Shown here: positions 1-5,757 of the stretch, one piece after another
Layout of the letters: each line of letters begins with the position of its first letter
Numbering within the stretch: position 1 is the stretch's first letter
Assembly: GCA_900548145.1 (NCBI GenBank)
Contig: URJB01000088.1
Span: 1-5,906, forward strand
DNA from: an uncultured Eubacteriales bacterium
Lineage (GTDB): Bacteria; Bacillota; Clostridia; Christensenellales; Aristaeellaceae
Direction of reading: 5' to 3'
DNA: 5,906 nucleotides
The notes under the pieces: model-generated
Databases searched by the model: none
What the model was told of the DNA's origin: nothing
Seen by the model: the letters and a program-made list of their open reading frames with translations, nothing else
Program-made: the position numbers and the translations under genes

Positions 1-84
1 ACGGCAGTGCCCGGAACGCCGATATTTGCGAATAACGCGCAGCGGGGCGGGCCGCAAGAGTCGCCGTGCCGCGTGCTTTCTTTG

Positions 85-227
85 GTACTTTCTTTCGCGC
101 CGAAAGAAAGTACTACCCCCTTCGGGGCGGCAGCCCCACCACCCGCGCCGGAGTCGGCGCGTCAATCTCCCCGGAGGGGTATGCGCCTAAAGGGCTTTCC
201 GCTCGCCTTTTGGAAACCTTCGGACAC
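85..227 (+). repeat. Multi-hairpin dispersed repeat, left copy
   Basis: This segment matches, in inverted orientation, the sequence at the right end of the window. Bases 101-140 are identical to the complement of 5862-5901, and bases 143-165 to the complement of 5837-5859. A further match lies at 209-224 against 5761-5776. The copy opens with a perfect 13-bp palindrome (85-97 with 101-113, loop CGC). Several hairpins follow: GGGGC/GCCCC (124-128 with 133-137, alternative to a CCCC-TTC-GGGG hairpin at 117-127), CGCGCCG/CGGCGCG (144-150 with 155-161), and 187-194 with 206-213. It is shorter than the right copy by gaps near 170-190. It reads through as open frames, but these look spurious. It is best seen as a non-autonomous or REP-like intergenic repeat; the family is not recognised. 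Confidence 0.8.
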
Positions 228-520
228 CAAATCTGGCCAGAAACCAACGAAAACTGCATTTCTGGCGCTCTCGGCAAAATGGCCGCGCATCGCCATAGAC
301 TGGGAGGTCCTTCGGAGAAAACCATCGTCTCGTCCCGCACTGTCGTGCACTCTACCTGTTGGGGTGCCATAACTGGCGGCAAAATAGACCCATGACGTCC
401 TCTTTCTTCGTGACAGTCCAACGGTGTAGCCGTCAAAGCATCCCCACTGCTGGAAGGAATGCCCCTGCACTCATTTCCGAACGTTTTGTCCTATCTGTCT
501 CTGCTTTGTACTCATTTCGC
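228..520. other. Intergenic stretch without a recognisable gene
   Basis: No open frame here has a credible ribosome binding site or a protein-like composition. Frames crossing it on both strands are translations of the neighbouring repeat or antisense to the hydrolase gene. One modest inverted repeat is visible: GCCAGAAA at 236-243 with TTTCTGGC at 259-266, loop of 15 bases. No tRNA, rRNA or CRISPR pattern was seen. It may be decayed sequence or an extension of the repeat element. Confidence 0.5.
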
Positions 521-523
521 TTC

Positions 524-552
524 TTGACACGATCGATATTCGGTATTACAAT
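524..552 (+). promoter_or_regulatory. Sigma-A promoter of the hydrolase gene
   Basis: A perfect -35 box TTGACA (524-529) is followed, after exactly 17 bases, by a -10 box TACAAT (547-552). The predicted start of transcription is near 559, giving a leader of about 48 bases before the ATG at 607. No clear operator is seen beside it, so expression may be constitutive or controlled by something not visible here. Confidence 0.85.
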
Positions 553-606
553 GTTAAAGGTTCGAAAAAAACCGTACATTTTGCAAGACTGAAAGGAGAA
601 ACGTTC

Positions 607-1488
607 ATGAAAAAGGTTCTGTCTCTTGTCTGCGTTCTTCTGCTCTGCGCCGCTTTGATCCCCGCCGCCGTGGCTGAAGAAGCCGCCTATACCGAGACGG
701 TGGTGTCCATCCCCAACGGCGACCATGATATTCCCGCGACTGTCTGCGTTCCCAACGGCGAAGGCAAGTTCCCTGCTGTGGTGATGCTCCACGGCACCGG
801 CTCCAACCGCGACGAAGCGGGCAACGGCTATAAGATGGCTGCTCCTGTGCTGGCTGAAAAGTATGGCATCGCGACCGTTCGGATCGACTTCATGGGCAGC
901 GGTGATTCTACCGCCGACTACACCGGTTACACCTTCGAAAGCGCTGTGAGCGACGCCGCCGCGGCTGCCGCCTATATGCAGACGCTGGAAAACATCGACG
1001 CTGATAAGATCGGCGTGATGGGCTGGAGCCAGGGCGGCACCGACGCGCTGCTGGCCGCTGCCCGTCATCCCGAGCTGTTCAAGTCTCTGGTGACCTGGGC
1101 CGGCGCTCCCGACCTGAGCGATATGCTGACCGATGAGCTGTATGAAGAAGCGAAGAAGAACGGCTTCTTCGTCATGACCTTCGACTGGCGCGATTCCCTG
1201 AACGTGTCCCTGCAGTGGTGCGACGACGTGGCCAACACCGATGTGCTGGCTGAGTTCGCTGAGGGCTACACCGGCCCCGTGCTGGCCATCCATGGTAAGG
1301 AAGACACCACCGTGGACCCCGAGTGGAGCAACAAGATCGTGGCCGCCAGCAAAAACGAGGCTTCCAAGACCTACTTCATCGAGGGCATGGATCACACCTT
1401 CAACGTGTTCTCCGAGGAGGACTTCCACTCCCTGTACAATGCGGTGGACGCTACCGGCGAGTTCTTTAAGGCCACGCTGGCTGACTGA
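607..1488 (+). CDS. Exported alpha/beta hydrolase (esterase-like)
   Basis: This 293-residue protein belongs to the alpha/beta hydrolase superfamily and probably cleaves ester bonds outside the cytoplasm. Residues 1-23 form a signal peptide (two lysines, a hydrophobic core, AVA before Glu24). The mature part shows the oxyanion-region HG at 62-63, the nucleophile elbow G-W-S-Q-G with Ser141, the acid Asp233 in HGKED, and the base His263 in GMDHTF, so the catalytic triad is complete. The order and spacing resemble feruloyl or cinnamoyl esterases and dienelactone-hydrolase-like proteins, which is a family-level resemblance only; the substrate cannot be read from sequence. The start is fixed by AGGAG at 594-598, eight bases before the ATG. 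The gene is monocistronic, with its own promoter and terminator. It converges with the regulator gene at 1627-2085. A peptidase of the same fold is the main alternative. Confidence 0.9.
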   Translation: MKKVLSLVCVLLLCAALIPAAVAEEAAYTETVVSIPNGDHDIPATVCVPNGEGKFPAVVMLHGTGSNRDEAGNGYKMAAPVLAEKYGIATVRIDFMGSGDSTADYTGYTFESAVSDAAAAAAYMQTLENIDADKIGVMGWSQGGTDALLAAARHPELFKSLVTWAGAPDLSDMLTDELYEEAKKNGFFVMTFDWRDSLNVSLQWCDDVANTDVLAEFAEGYTGPVLAIHGKEDTTVDPEWSNKIVAASKNEASKTYFIEGMDHTFNVFSEEDFHSLYNAVDATGEFFKATLAD

Positions 1489-1527
1489 AGCTGACCCCCT
1501 GCCAGAGCGTTTGCTTTGGAAAATCGG

Positions 1528-1567
1528 AAAAACTGCTGCAAAGCTCTCGTTTTGCAGCAGTTTTTTT
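1528..1567 (+). terminator. Intrinsic terminator, probably bidirectional
   Basis: A perfect 15-bp stem (1528-1542 with 1551-1565, core AACTGCTGCAAA) closes an 8-base loop and runs into seven Ts (1561-1567). It lies about 40 bases after the hydrolase stop. On the minus strand the same stem is followed by five Ts, so it may also end the converging regulator transcript, whose stop codon lies about 60 bases away. Confidence 0.93.
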
Positions 1568-1626
1568 GTGCACGTTTGCGCGCTATTCGTTTTTTCAGCA
1601 GCCGTATTATGCGCAAAGACAGCTCG

Positions 1627-2085
1627 TCACCCGATAGACCGGCTGGCGCCGTCCATGAAACCGTTGACGAGCCGCAGCACTTCCGCGCTGTTGCCCGTCA
1701 GGGTGATCCTTGGGGTGTTCGCCGCGCCGTCGAAGGAAAAATGGATATTGTGATAGGAACCGTTGTTGATGCGGTAACAAAAGAATTCCGCCATTTCTTT
1801 TCTGTTTCTTCCGGGACAGTCCAGAACGACGCAGATCTCGTCATCGTTTTTCTGGTCGTCCAGCAGAAAGTCATATACGACGGCGTGATGCTTGGCCAGA
1901 ATACTGGGACGCACCGCCGGGTGACGGACAAAGCCCTCCACCTGTTCCGGGGTGAAATGCCAGAGCCCGTCGATCTTTTCTCCCTGAAGGATCCCGGAGG
2001 AAATATATTTGCGAATCGTGCGGTCCGTCAGCCCGGTGAGCAGAACAAGATGGCTTATCAGATAGTATTTGCCGCTTCCTTCCAT
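1627..2085 (-). CDS. MerR-like helix-turn-helix regulator
   Basis: This encodes a 152-residue likely DNA-binding protein. Residues about 9-54 match the winged helix-turn-helix of the MerR/excisionase type: a helix with LLTGLTDRTIRKY, a turn with the SSGIL motif, then a wing with GLWHFTPEQVEGF. Residues 64-147 form a mixed alpha/beta domain (hydrophobic strands at EICVVLDC and HNIHFSFDG, then helices) that I do not recognise. It lacks the long dimerising coiled coil of classical MerR proteins and any obvious metal site, although Cys85, Cys90 and Cys103 are present. The ATG (complement of 2083-2085) is preceded by AGGAG (complement of 2093-2097) at seven bases. The gene is divergent from the sugar importer operon, a layout often seen for a local regulator, so control of that operon or of itself is plausible but unproven. 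Confidence 0.82.
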   Translation of the reverse strand: MEGSGKYYLISHLVLLTGLTDRTIRKYISSGILQGEKIDGLWHFTPEQVEGFVRHPAVRPSILAKHHAVVYDFLLDDQKNDDEICVVLDCPGRNRKEMAEFFCYRINNGSYHNIHFSFDGAANTPRITLTGNSAEVLRLVNGFMDGASRSIG

Positions 2086-2125
2086 AGGCTAGCTCCTTTC
2101 AACGCGTGTTCCTGCAGGTGCTCTC

Positions 2126-2154
2126 ATTATAAAACGGGCGGAGCGGGGAATCAA
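2126..2154 (-). promoter_or_regulatory. Sigma-A promoter of the regulator gene
   Basis: Read on the minus strand, TTGATT (complement of 2149-2154) and TATAAT (complement of 2126-2131) are separated by 17 bases. Transcription should start near 2119, giving a leader of about 34 bases. The 8-bp palindrome CCTGCAGG (2111-2118) sits at this start and could be an operator, but that is weak evidence. Confidence 0.8.
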
Positions 2155-2246
2155 TTTGAAATCCCCCCGGTTTTTCATAGCCGCGGCGTTCCGCCTCGGG
2201 CGTCTCAGAAGCATTTTTTGCCGGGGAGGTTCCTCAATCCCTTGCA

Positions 2247-2261
2247 AAGAAAGCGCTTTCG
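2247..2261 (+). promoter_or_regulatory. cre-like / LacI-type operator, upstream site
   Basis: The 12-bp palindrome GAAAGCGCTTTC (2249-2260) has the central CG typical of CcpA and LacI-family operators. Scored against the cre consensus WTGNAANCGNWNNCW it fits 13 of 15 positions, missing the T at position 2 and the final W. It lies about 40 bases upstream of the -35 box of the importer promoter, so it would suit activation or a cooperative second site rather than direct blockage. Confidence 0.6.
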
Positions 2262-2299
2262 CCGCAAAATAAATTTTTCCCAGTATTTTTTATTTAGAA

Positions 2300-2327
2300 T
2301 TGACAAAGAACAAAAAATGAGTATAAT
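2300..2327 (+). promoter_or_regulatory. Sigma-A promoter of the sugar importer operon
   Basis: A perfect TTGACA (2300-2305) and a perfect TATAAT (2322-2327) are separated by 16 bases and embedded in AT-rich DNA. The region just upstream (about 2268-2299) is A/T-rich and could serve as an UP-like element. Transcription should begin near 2334, giving a leader of about 70 bases. This is a very strong promoter, which fits the abundant expression usual for binding proteins. Confidence 0.92.
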
Positions 2328-2333
2328 CAACTT

Positions 2334-2348
2334 ATGAAAACGTTTGCG
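2334..2348 (+). promoter_or_regulatory. cre-like catabolite repression site at transcription start
   Basis: ATGAAAACGTTTGCG fits the cre consensus WTGNAANCGNWNNCW at 14 of 15 positions; only the last W fails. It covers the predicted start of transcription of the importer operon, which is a classic position for CcpA-mediated repression. Its centre is 87 bases from that of the upstream palindrome, about eight helical turns, so looping or cooperative binding is possible. A dedicated LacI-family repressor is the alternative reader. Confidence 0.6.
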
Positions 2349-2375
2349 CAGCATTTGAATACTGAATGCTGCGCA
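2345..2375 (+). promoter_or_regulatory. Strong hairpin in the 5' leader of the importer mRNA
   Basis: A perfect 11-bp stem TGCGCAGCATT/AATGCTGCGCA (2345-2355 with 2365-2375) encloses a 9-base loop. It begins about 11 bases after the predicted transcript start and ends 11 bases before the AAGGAG ribosome binding site. No T-run follows, so it is not a terminator. It may protect the 5' end of the mRNA from decay, or act as an inverted-repeat operator in DNA; its left arm overlaps the cre-like site. Confidence 0.8.
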
Positions 2376-2403
2376 GACGAATCGAAAAGGAGTGGAACCA
2401 GTT

Positions 2404-3714
2404 ATGAAAAAGATTCTGGCCATGTTGGTTGCCGCTACGATGATCCTTGGCATGGTGAACATCTTCGCCGTGGCCGAGACCACCGCTACCGGCTCTGTTT
2501 ACTACCTGAACTTCAAGCCCGAGCAGGCTGAACAGTGGGAAGCTCTGGCCAAGGTGTACACCGAACAGACCGGTGTGCCTGTGACCGTTGTGACCGCCGC
2601 CTCCGGCACCTATGAAGACACCCTGCGCTCCGAGATCGAAAAGCCCGAAGCACCCACCCTGTTTCAGGTGAACGGCCCCGTGGGTCTGAAGACCTGGAGC
2701 GACTACTGCCTGGATCTGAGCGATACCGAGGTCTACAAGGAACTCAAGAGCGACGACTTCGCCCTGAAGCAGGACGGTCAGGTGCTGGGTCTGGCCTACG
2801 TCATCGAGACCTACGGCCTGATCTACAACAAGGACCTGCTGGCCAAGTACTGCGCGCTGGATAACGCCGTTATCAAGGACGCTTCCGAGATCAACAACTT
2901 CGCGACCCTGAAGGCCGTCGCCGACGACATTCAGGCCCGGAAGGACGAGCTGGGCGTGCTGGGTGCCTTCACCTCTGCCGGCATGGATTCCAGCTCTGAC
3001 TGGCGCTTCAAGACCCATCTGGCCAACCTGCCCATCTACTATGAATATAAGGCCGACGGCATCGGCACCACCGAGGCCATCAAGGGCACCTATCTGGACA
3101 ACTACAAGCAGATCTGGGATCTGTACATCAACGACGCTACCTGCGAGCCTGCCATGATCGGCGGCAAGACCGGTGAAGACGCTGTGGCCGAGTTCACCCT
3201 GGGTGAGGCAGTGTTCTATCAGAACGGCACCTGGGCTTACAACGACTGCATCAACGGCGGCATGACCGACGAGCAGCTGGATATGCTGCCCATCTACATC
3301 GGCGCTGAGGGCGAGGAAAATCAGGGCCTGTGCACCGGCTCCGAAAACTTCTGGTGCGTGAACAAGAAGGCTCCTCAGGAGAACATCGACGCCACTCTGG
3401 CCTTCCTGAAGTGGGTCGTGACCAGCGATGAAGGCCGCGACGCTCTGGCCAACCAGATGGGCTTCGTGACCCCCTTCAAGGCATTCGACGACGGCTACAC
3501 CGCCCACAACGCTCTGTTGGACGCCGCCGCTCGTTACATCGCCGAGGGCAAGACCTCTGTGAGCTGGAACTTCCCCACCATGCCTTCCGAGACTTGGAAG
3601 AACAATCTGGGCGCCGCTCTGCTGGAGTACGCTCAGGGCACCGGCACTTGGGACAACGTGAAGACCGCGTTCGTCGATGGCTGGGCTTCTGAATACGCCG
3701 CGCTGGCGAAGTGA
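2404..3714 (+). CDS. Sugar ABC transporter solute-binding protein (CUT1)
   Basis: This 436-residue extracytoplasmic protein is the substrate-capturing part of a carbohydrate ABC importer (solute-binding family 1, like MsmE/RafE and MalE). Residues 1-24 are a signal peptide ending in AVA before Glu25. The mature chain has the family pattern: an N-terminal strand (SVYYLNFKPEQ), the early helix EQWEALAKVYTEQTGVPV, the segment AYVIETYGLIYNKDLL at about 131-146, GEAVFYQNGTWAYN at 267-280, and a C-terminal helical part. Length is usual for the family. Many tryptophans suit a sugar ligand, but the sugar is unknown. I chose ATG at 2404, with AAGGAG (2387-2392) 11 bases upstream, over an in-frame GTG at 2392 that overlaps the Shine-Dalgarno sequence. 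The signal peptide has no cysteine, unlike the lipoprotein form usual in Bacillota. Codon use is strongly biased to AAG, AAC, GAC and CTG, suggesting high expression. Confidence 0.95.
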   Translation: MKKILAMLVAATMILGMVNIFAVAETTATGSVYYLNFKPEQAEQWEALAKVYTEQTGVPVTVVTAASGTYEDTLRSEIEKPEAPTLFQVNGPVGLKTWSDYCLDLSDTEVYKELKSDDFALKQDGQVLGLAYVIETYGLIYNKDLLAKYCALDNAVIKDASEINNFATLKAVADDIQARKDELGVLGAFTSAGMDSSSDWRFKTHLANLPIYYEYKADGIGTTEAIKGTYLDNYKQIWDLYINDATCEPAMIGGKTGEDAVAEFTLGEAVFYQNGTWAYNDCINGGMTDEQLDMLPIYIGAEGEENQGLCTGSENFWCVNKKAPQENIDATLAFLKWVVTSDEGRDALANQMGFVTPFKAFDDGYTAHNALLDAAARYIAEGKTSVSWNFPTMPSETWKNNLGAALLEYAQGTGTWDNVKTAFVDGWASEYAALAK

Positions 3715-3726
3715 TCCCGTCTGAAA

Positions 3727-3750
3727 GCGGCCCGGATGATTCCGGGCCGC
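3727..3750 (+). other. GC-rich stem-loop after the binding-protein gene
   Basis: A perfect 10-bp stem GCGGCCCGGA/TCCGGGCCGC encloses the loop TGAT, starting 13 bases after the stop codon. No T-run follows, so it should not terminate by itself. It stands directly before a true terminator-type hairpin and is likely to protect the 3' end of the binding-protein mRNA from exonucleases. Confidence 0.8.
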
Positions 3751-3753
3751 CTA

Positions 3754-3787
3754 CCCCGCTTGAGGGTGTCCTTAAGCGGGGCTTTTT
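3754..3787 (+). terminator. Internal terminator between binding protein and permeases
   Basis: A 12-bp stem (3754-3765 with 3770-3781, one G-T pair, loop GTGT) is followed by CTTTTT (Ts at 3783-3787). It has the form of a Rho-independent terminator but lies inside the operon. I see no convincing new promoter before the permease start at 3921. The likely outcome is partial termination with some readthrough, lowering permease expression relative to the binding protein. Confidence 0.85.
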
Positions 3788-3920
3788 CATCGAAGGGATG
3801 AATGGCAGGATTTTCCGGTCCAATGTCGAAAAAGAACCAATGAAATGCCCCGGAATGGGGAAAACTCTCTGCCGTATGGCAGGCGAACTATCGCAAGACC
3901 CGCACAGGGGGGACGAAGTA

Positions 3921-4769
3921 ATGACGAATACCATCAAGCGCTACTGGCCCGTATTTGTTCTGCCGACGATGCTGGCCTTTGCGATCGGCTTCCTGATCCC
4001 GTTCGTCTCGGGACTGTATCTTTCATTCTGCGATTTTACCACGGTTTCCAACGCCACGTTTGTGGGCTTTTCCAATTATGTGAAGGCCTTTACCGACACC
4101 AGCAGCGATTTTCTGCACGCCCTGTGGTTCACAGCGGCGTTTGCAGGCATTTCCACCGTGCTGATCAACCTGTTCGGTCTGGCCATCGCCCTTTTGCTGG
4201 TGCGCGGCTTCAAGGGCACCAACATTTTCCGCACGGTATTTTTTCTGCCCAACATGATCGGCGGCATCGTCCTCGGCTGGCTGTGGCAGGTCATCCTGAA
4301 CGGTGTGCTGGCCAACTACGGCCGCACGCTGGTATATAACGAATGGTACGGCTTCTGGGGTTTGATGATCGTTATGCTCTGGCAGCAGGCGGGTTACATG
4401 ATGATCATCTACATCTCCGGCCTGACCTCCATCCCCGGCGAGTTGATCGAAGCGGCGGAGATGGACGGGGCCAACGGCTGGCAGGTGCTGACCCGGGTCA
4501 AGCTGCCCATGATCATGCCCTCGATCACCATCTGCACCTTCCTGACGCTGACCAATGGCTTCAAGCTCTTTGACCAGAACCTGGCATTGACCAACGGTAT
4601 GCCGTCCTCCCGGTCGGAGCTGCTGGCGCTGAACATCTACAACACCTTCTATGGCCGTACCGGCTGGGCCGGAGCCGGTCAGGCAAAGGCAGTGGTATTC
4701 TGCATCATCGTTGTCGCTATCGCGCTGATCCAGCTGCGGGCGACCCGGAGCAAGGAGGTGCAGCAGTAA
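3921..4769 (+). CDS. Sugar ABC transporter permease 1 (MalF/LacF type)
   Basis: This 282-residue inner-membrane protein forms half of the channel of a CUT1 carbohydrate importer. Six membrane spans are visible at about residues 9-35, 67-94, 103-127, 143-168, 197-217 and 254-273. The cytoplasmic EAA loop that docks the ATPase is intact: E178-A-A, Asp182-Gly183, and Leu195-Pro196 in RVKLP. The conserved FRTVFFLPNMIGG segment (103-115) is typical of MalF/UgpA/LacF-like subunits. The ATG at 3921 has a purine-rich GGGGGGA (3907-3913) seven bases upstream. The frame remains open back to 3711, but the extra upstream residues are translations of the terminator region and do not look like protein, so the longer start is rejected. 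The stop overlaps the start of the second permease by one base (TAATG), implying translational coupling. Confidence 0.95.
   Translation: MTNTIKRYWPVFVLPTMLAFAIGFLIPFVSGLYLSFCDFTTVSNATFVGFSNYVKAFTDTSSDFLHALWFTAAFAGISTVLINLFGLAIALLLVRGFKGTNIFRTVFFLPNMIGGIVLGWLWQVILNGVLANYGRTLVYNEWYGFWGLMIVMLWQQAGYMMIIYISGLTSIPGELIEAAEMDGANGWQVLTRVKLPMIMPSITICTFLTLTNGFKLFDQNLALTNGMPSSRSELLALNIYNTFYGRTGWAGAGQAKAVVFCIIVVAIALIQLRATRSKEVQQ
4752..4760 (+). promoter_or_regulatory. Ribosome binding site of permease 2 inside permease 1
   Basis: AAGGAGGTG is a near-complete Shine-Dalgarno sequence located within the last codons of permease 1, eight bases before the ATG at 4769. It settles the start of permease 2 and, with the TAATG overlap, supports coupled translation that keeps the two permeases in equal amounts. 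Confidence 0.9.
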
Positions 4770-5623
4770 TGGCAAAGAAAGGCTTGCAAAAGAAAACGCG
4801 GATCGCCAACAAGATTCTGACGGTGGTGTTCTCGCTGGTGTCGCTTCTATATCTGTACCCGCTGGTGATGATGGTGCTGAACAGCTTCAAGAAGAAGGCC
4901 TTCATCAGCCGCGCACCCTTTGCCCTGCCCACGGACAAAATGTTCGCCGGGCTGGCCAACTACGAGCTGGGCATTGCCCGCACCAATTTTTGGGGCTCCA
5001 TGGTATGGAGCGTGGTCATCACGGTGCTGTCGGTGTTCCTGATTTTGCTGTGCACGTCCATGTGCGCGTGGTTCATCAGCCGCGTCGTCAACGGCTGGAC
5101 GAAGCTGGTCTATCTGCTGTGCATCTTCTCCATGGTGGTGCCCTTCCAGATGGTCATGTTCACCCTGAGCAAGCTGGCCAACACGGTGCAGCTGAACACG
5201 CCGTGGACGATCCCCATCGTGTATCTGGGCTTTGGCGCAGGCCTGGCGGTATTCATGTTTACGGGGTACATGCGCTCCTGTCCCATTGCCATTGAGGAAT
5301 CGGCCATGATCGACGGATGCACACCGCTGGGCATCTTCTTCAAAATCGTGCTGCCCATTCTGCAGCCGACCTACATTTCCACCGGCATTCTGGAAGCCAT
5401 GTGGATCTGGAACGACTATCTGCTGCCCTATCTGGTACTGGACATCAAGAAGTACAAGACCATCCCCATTGCCGTGCAGTATCTGAAAGGCGGCTACGGC
5501 TCGGTGGATATGGGCGCGATGATGGCCATGCTGACGCTGGCGATCCTGCCCATCGTGATTTTCTATCTGGCGTGTCAGAAGCACATTGTGTCCGGCGTGA
5601 TGGCGGGTGCAGTAAAGGGTTGA
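4769..5623 (+). CDS. Sugar ABC transporter permease 2 (MalG/LacG type)
   Basis: This 284-residue membrane protein is the second half of the importer channel. Membrane spans are visible at about residues 15-38, 74-101, 110-132, 145-166, 195-215 and 249-269. The EAA loop reads IEESAMIDGCTPLGIF then KIVLP, with Glu176-Glu177, Asp182-Gly183 and Leu195-Pro196 conserved; the second position of the EAA triplet region is E-S-A rather than E-A-A, a common variant. WIWNDYLLPYLVL (212-224) and the C-terminal tail with VSGVMAGAVKG are hallmarks of MalG/UgpE/LacG-like subunits. It is the last gene of the operon, and a strong terminator lies 19 bases after its stop. No ATPase gene or glycoside hydrolase follows inside the window. 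Confidence 0.95.
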   Translation: MAKKGLQKKTRIANKILTVVFSLVSLLYLYPLVMMVLNSFKKKAFISRAPFALPTDKMFAGLANYELGIARTNFWGSMVWSVVITVLSVFLILLCTSMCAWFISRVVNGWTKLVYLLCIFSMVVPFQMVMFTLSKLANTVQLNTPWTIPIVYLGFGAGLAVFMFTGYMRSCPIAIEESAMIDGCTPLGIFFKIVLPILQPTYISTGILEAMWIWNDYLLPYLVLDIKKYKTIPIAVQYLKGGYGSVDMGAMMAMLTLAILPIVIFYLACQKHIVSGVMAGAVKG

Positions 5624-5641
5624 TTTTTGGGAATATCGTTG

Positions 5642-5682
5642 CCGCCCGGCGGGAAAGTGGGTTTTCCTGCCGGGCGGTTTTT
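5642..5682 (+). terminator. Terminator of the sugar importer operon
   Basis: A 15-bp stem containing one G-T pair (5642-5656 with 5663-5677, outer part CCGCCCGGC/GCCGGGCGG) closes a 6-base loop and runs into five Ts (5678-5682). It lies 19 bases after the permease 2 stop and is a standard Rho-independent terminator. Confidence 0.93.
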
Positions 5683-5757
5683 GGTTAGCGATGGCTTGAC
5701 GGGCCGGCTGCGGCGCGGATTGGAATTTTTCCCCCTATGGGTTTCTCGGCAGCTTCG

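Noticed and set aside
7..372. Open frames on both strands across the left repeat (7-372 plus, 66-395 plus, 113-436 minus, 162-470 minus)
   Set aside because: They translate the hairpin repeat, have Pro/Arg/Ala-rich low-complexity sequence, lack ribosome binding sites and overlap each other on both strands.
634..648. Possible lipobox at Cys14 of the hydrolase
   Set aside because: The preceding residues are L-L-L, and a lipobox needs a small residue before the cysteine; the hydrophobic core would be too short, whereas an AVA type I site at 21-23 fits well.
433..1428. 331-codon open frame on the minus strand
   Set aside because: It is antisense to the clear hydrolase gene, has a His/Gly/Val-rich composition typical of a GC-rich shadow frame, and lacks a promoter or ribosome binding site.
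1575..1617. Inverted repeat TTTGCGC/GCGCAAA downstream of the hydrolase terminator
   Set aside because: Only 7 bp with a 29-base loop and no T-run; it is probably chance.
2334..2531. 65-codon plus-strand frame starting at the transcript start
   Set aside because: It begins at the predicted first base of the mRNA with no room for a ribosome binding site and runs out of frame into the binding-protein gene.
2332..3507. 391-codon open frame on the minus strand
   Set aside because: It mirrors the binding-protein gene, shows the same shadow composition, and would run through the importer promoter.
3711..3920. Upstream extension of permease 1 by 70 codons
   Set aside because: The extension translates the terminator hairpins and is not hydrophobic or family-like; ATG 3921 has a proper ribosome binding site.
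4023..5584. Long minus-strand frames opposite both permeases (4023-4775, 4847-5584)
   Set aside because: They are Gln/His/Asp-rich shadows of strongly supported membrane proteins.
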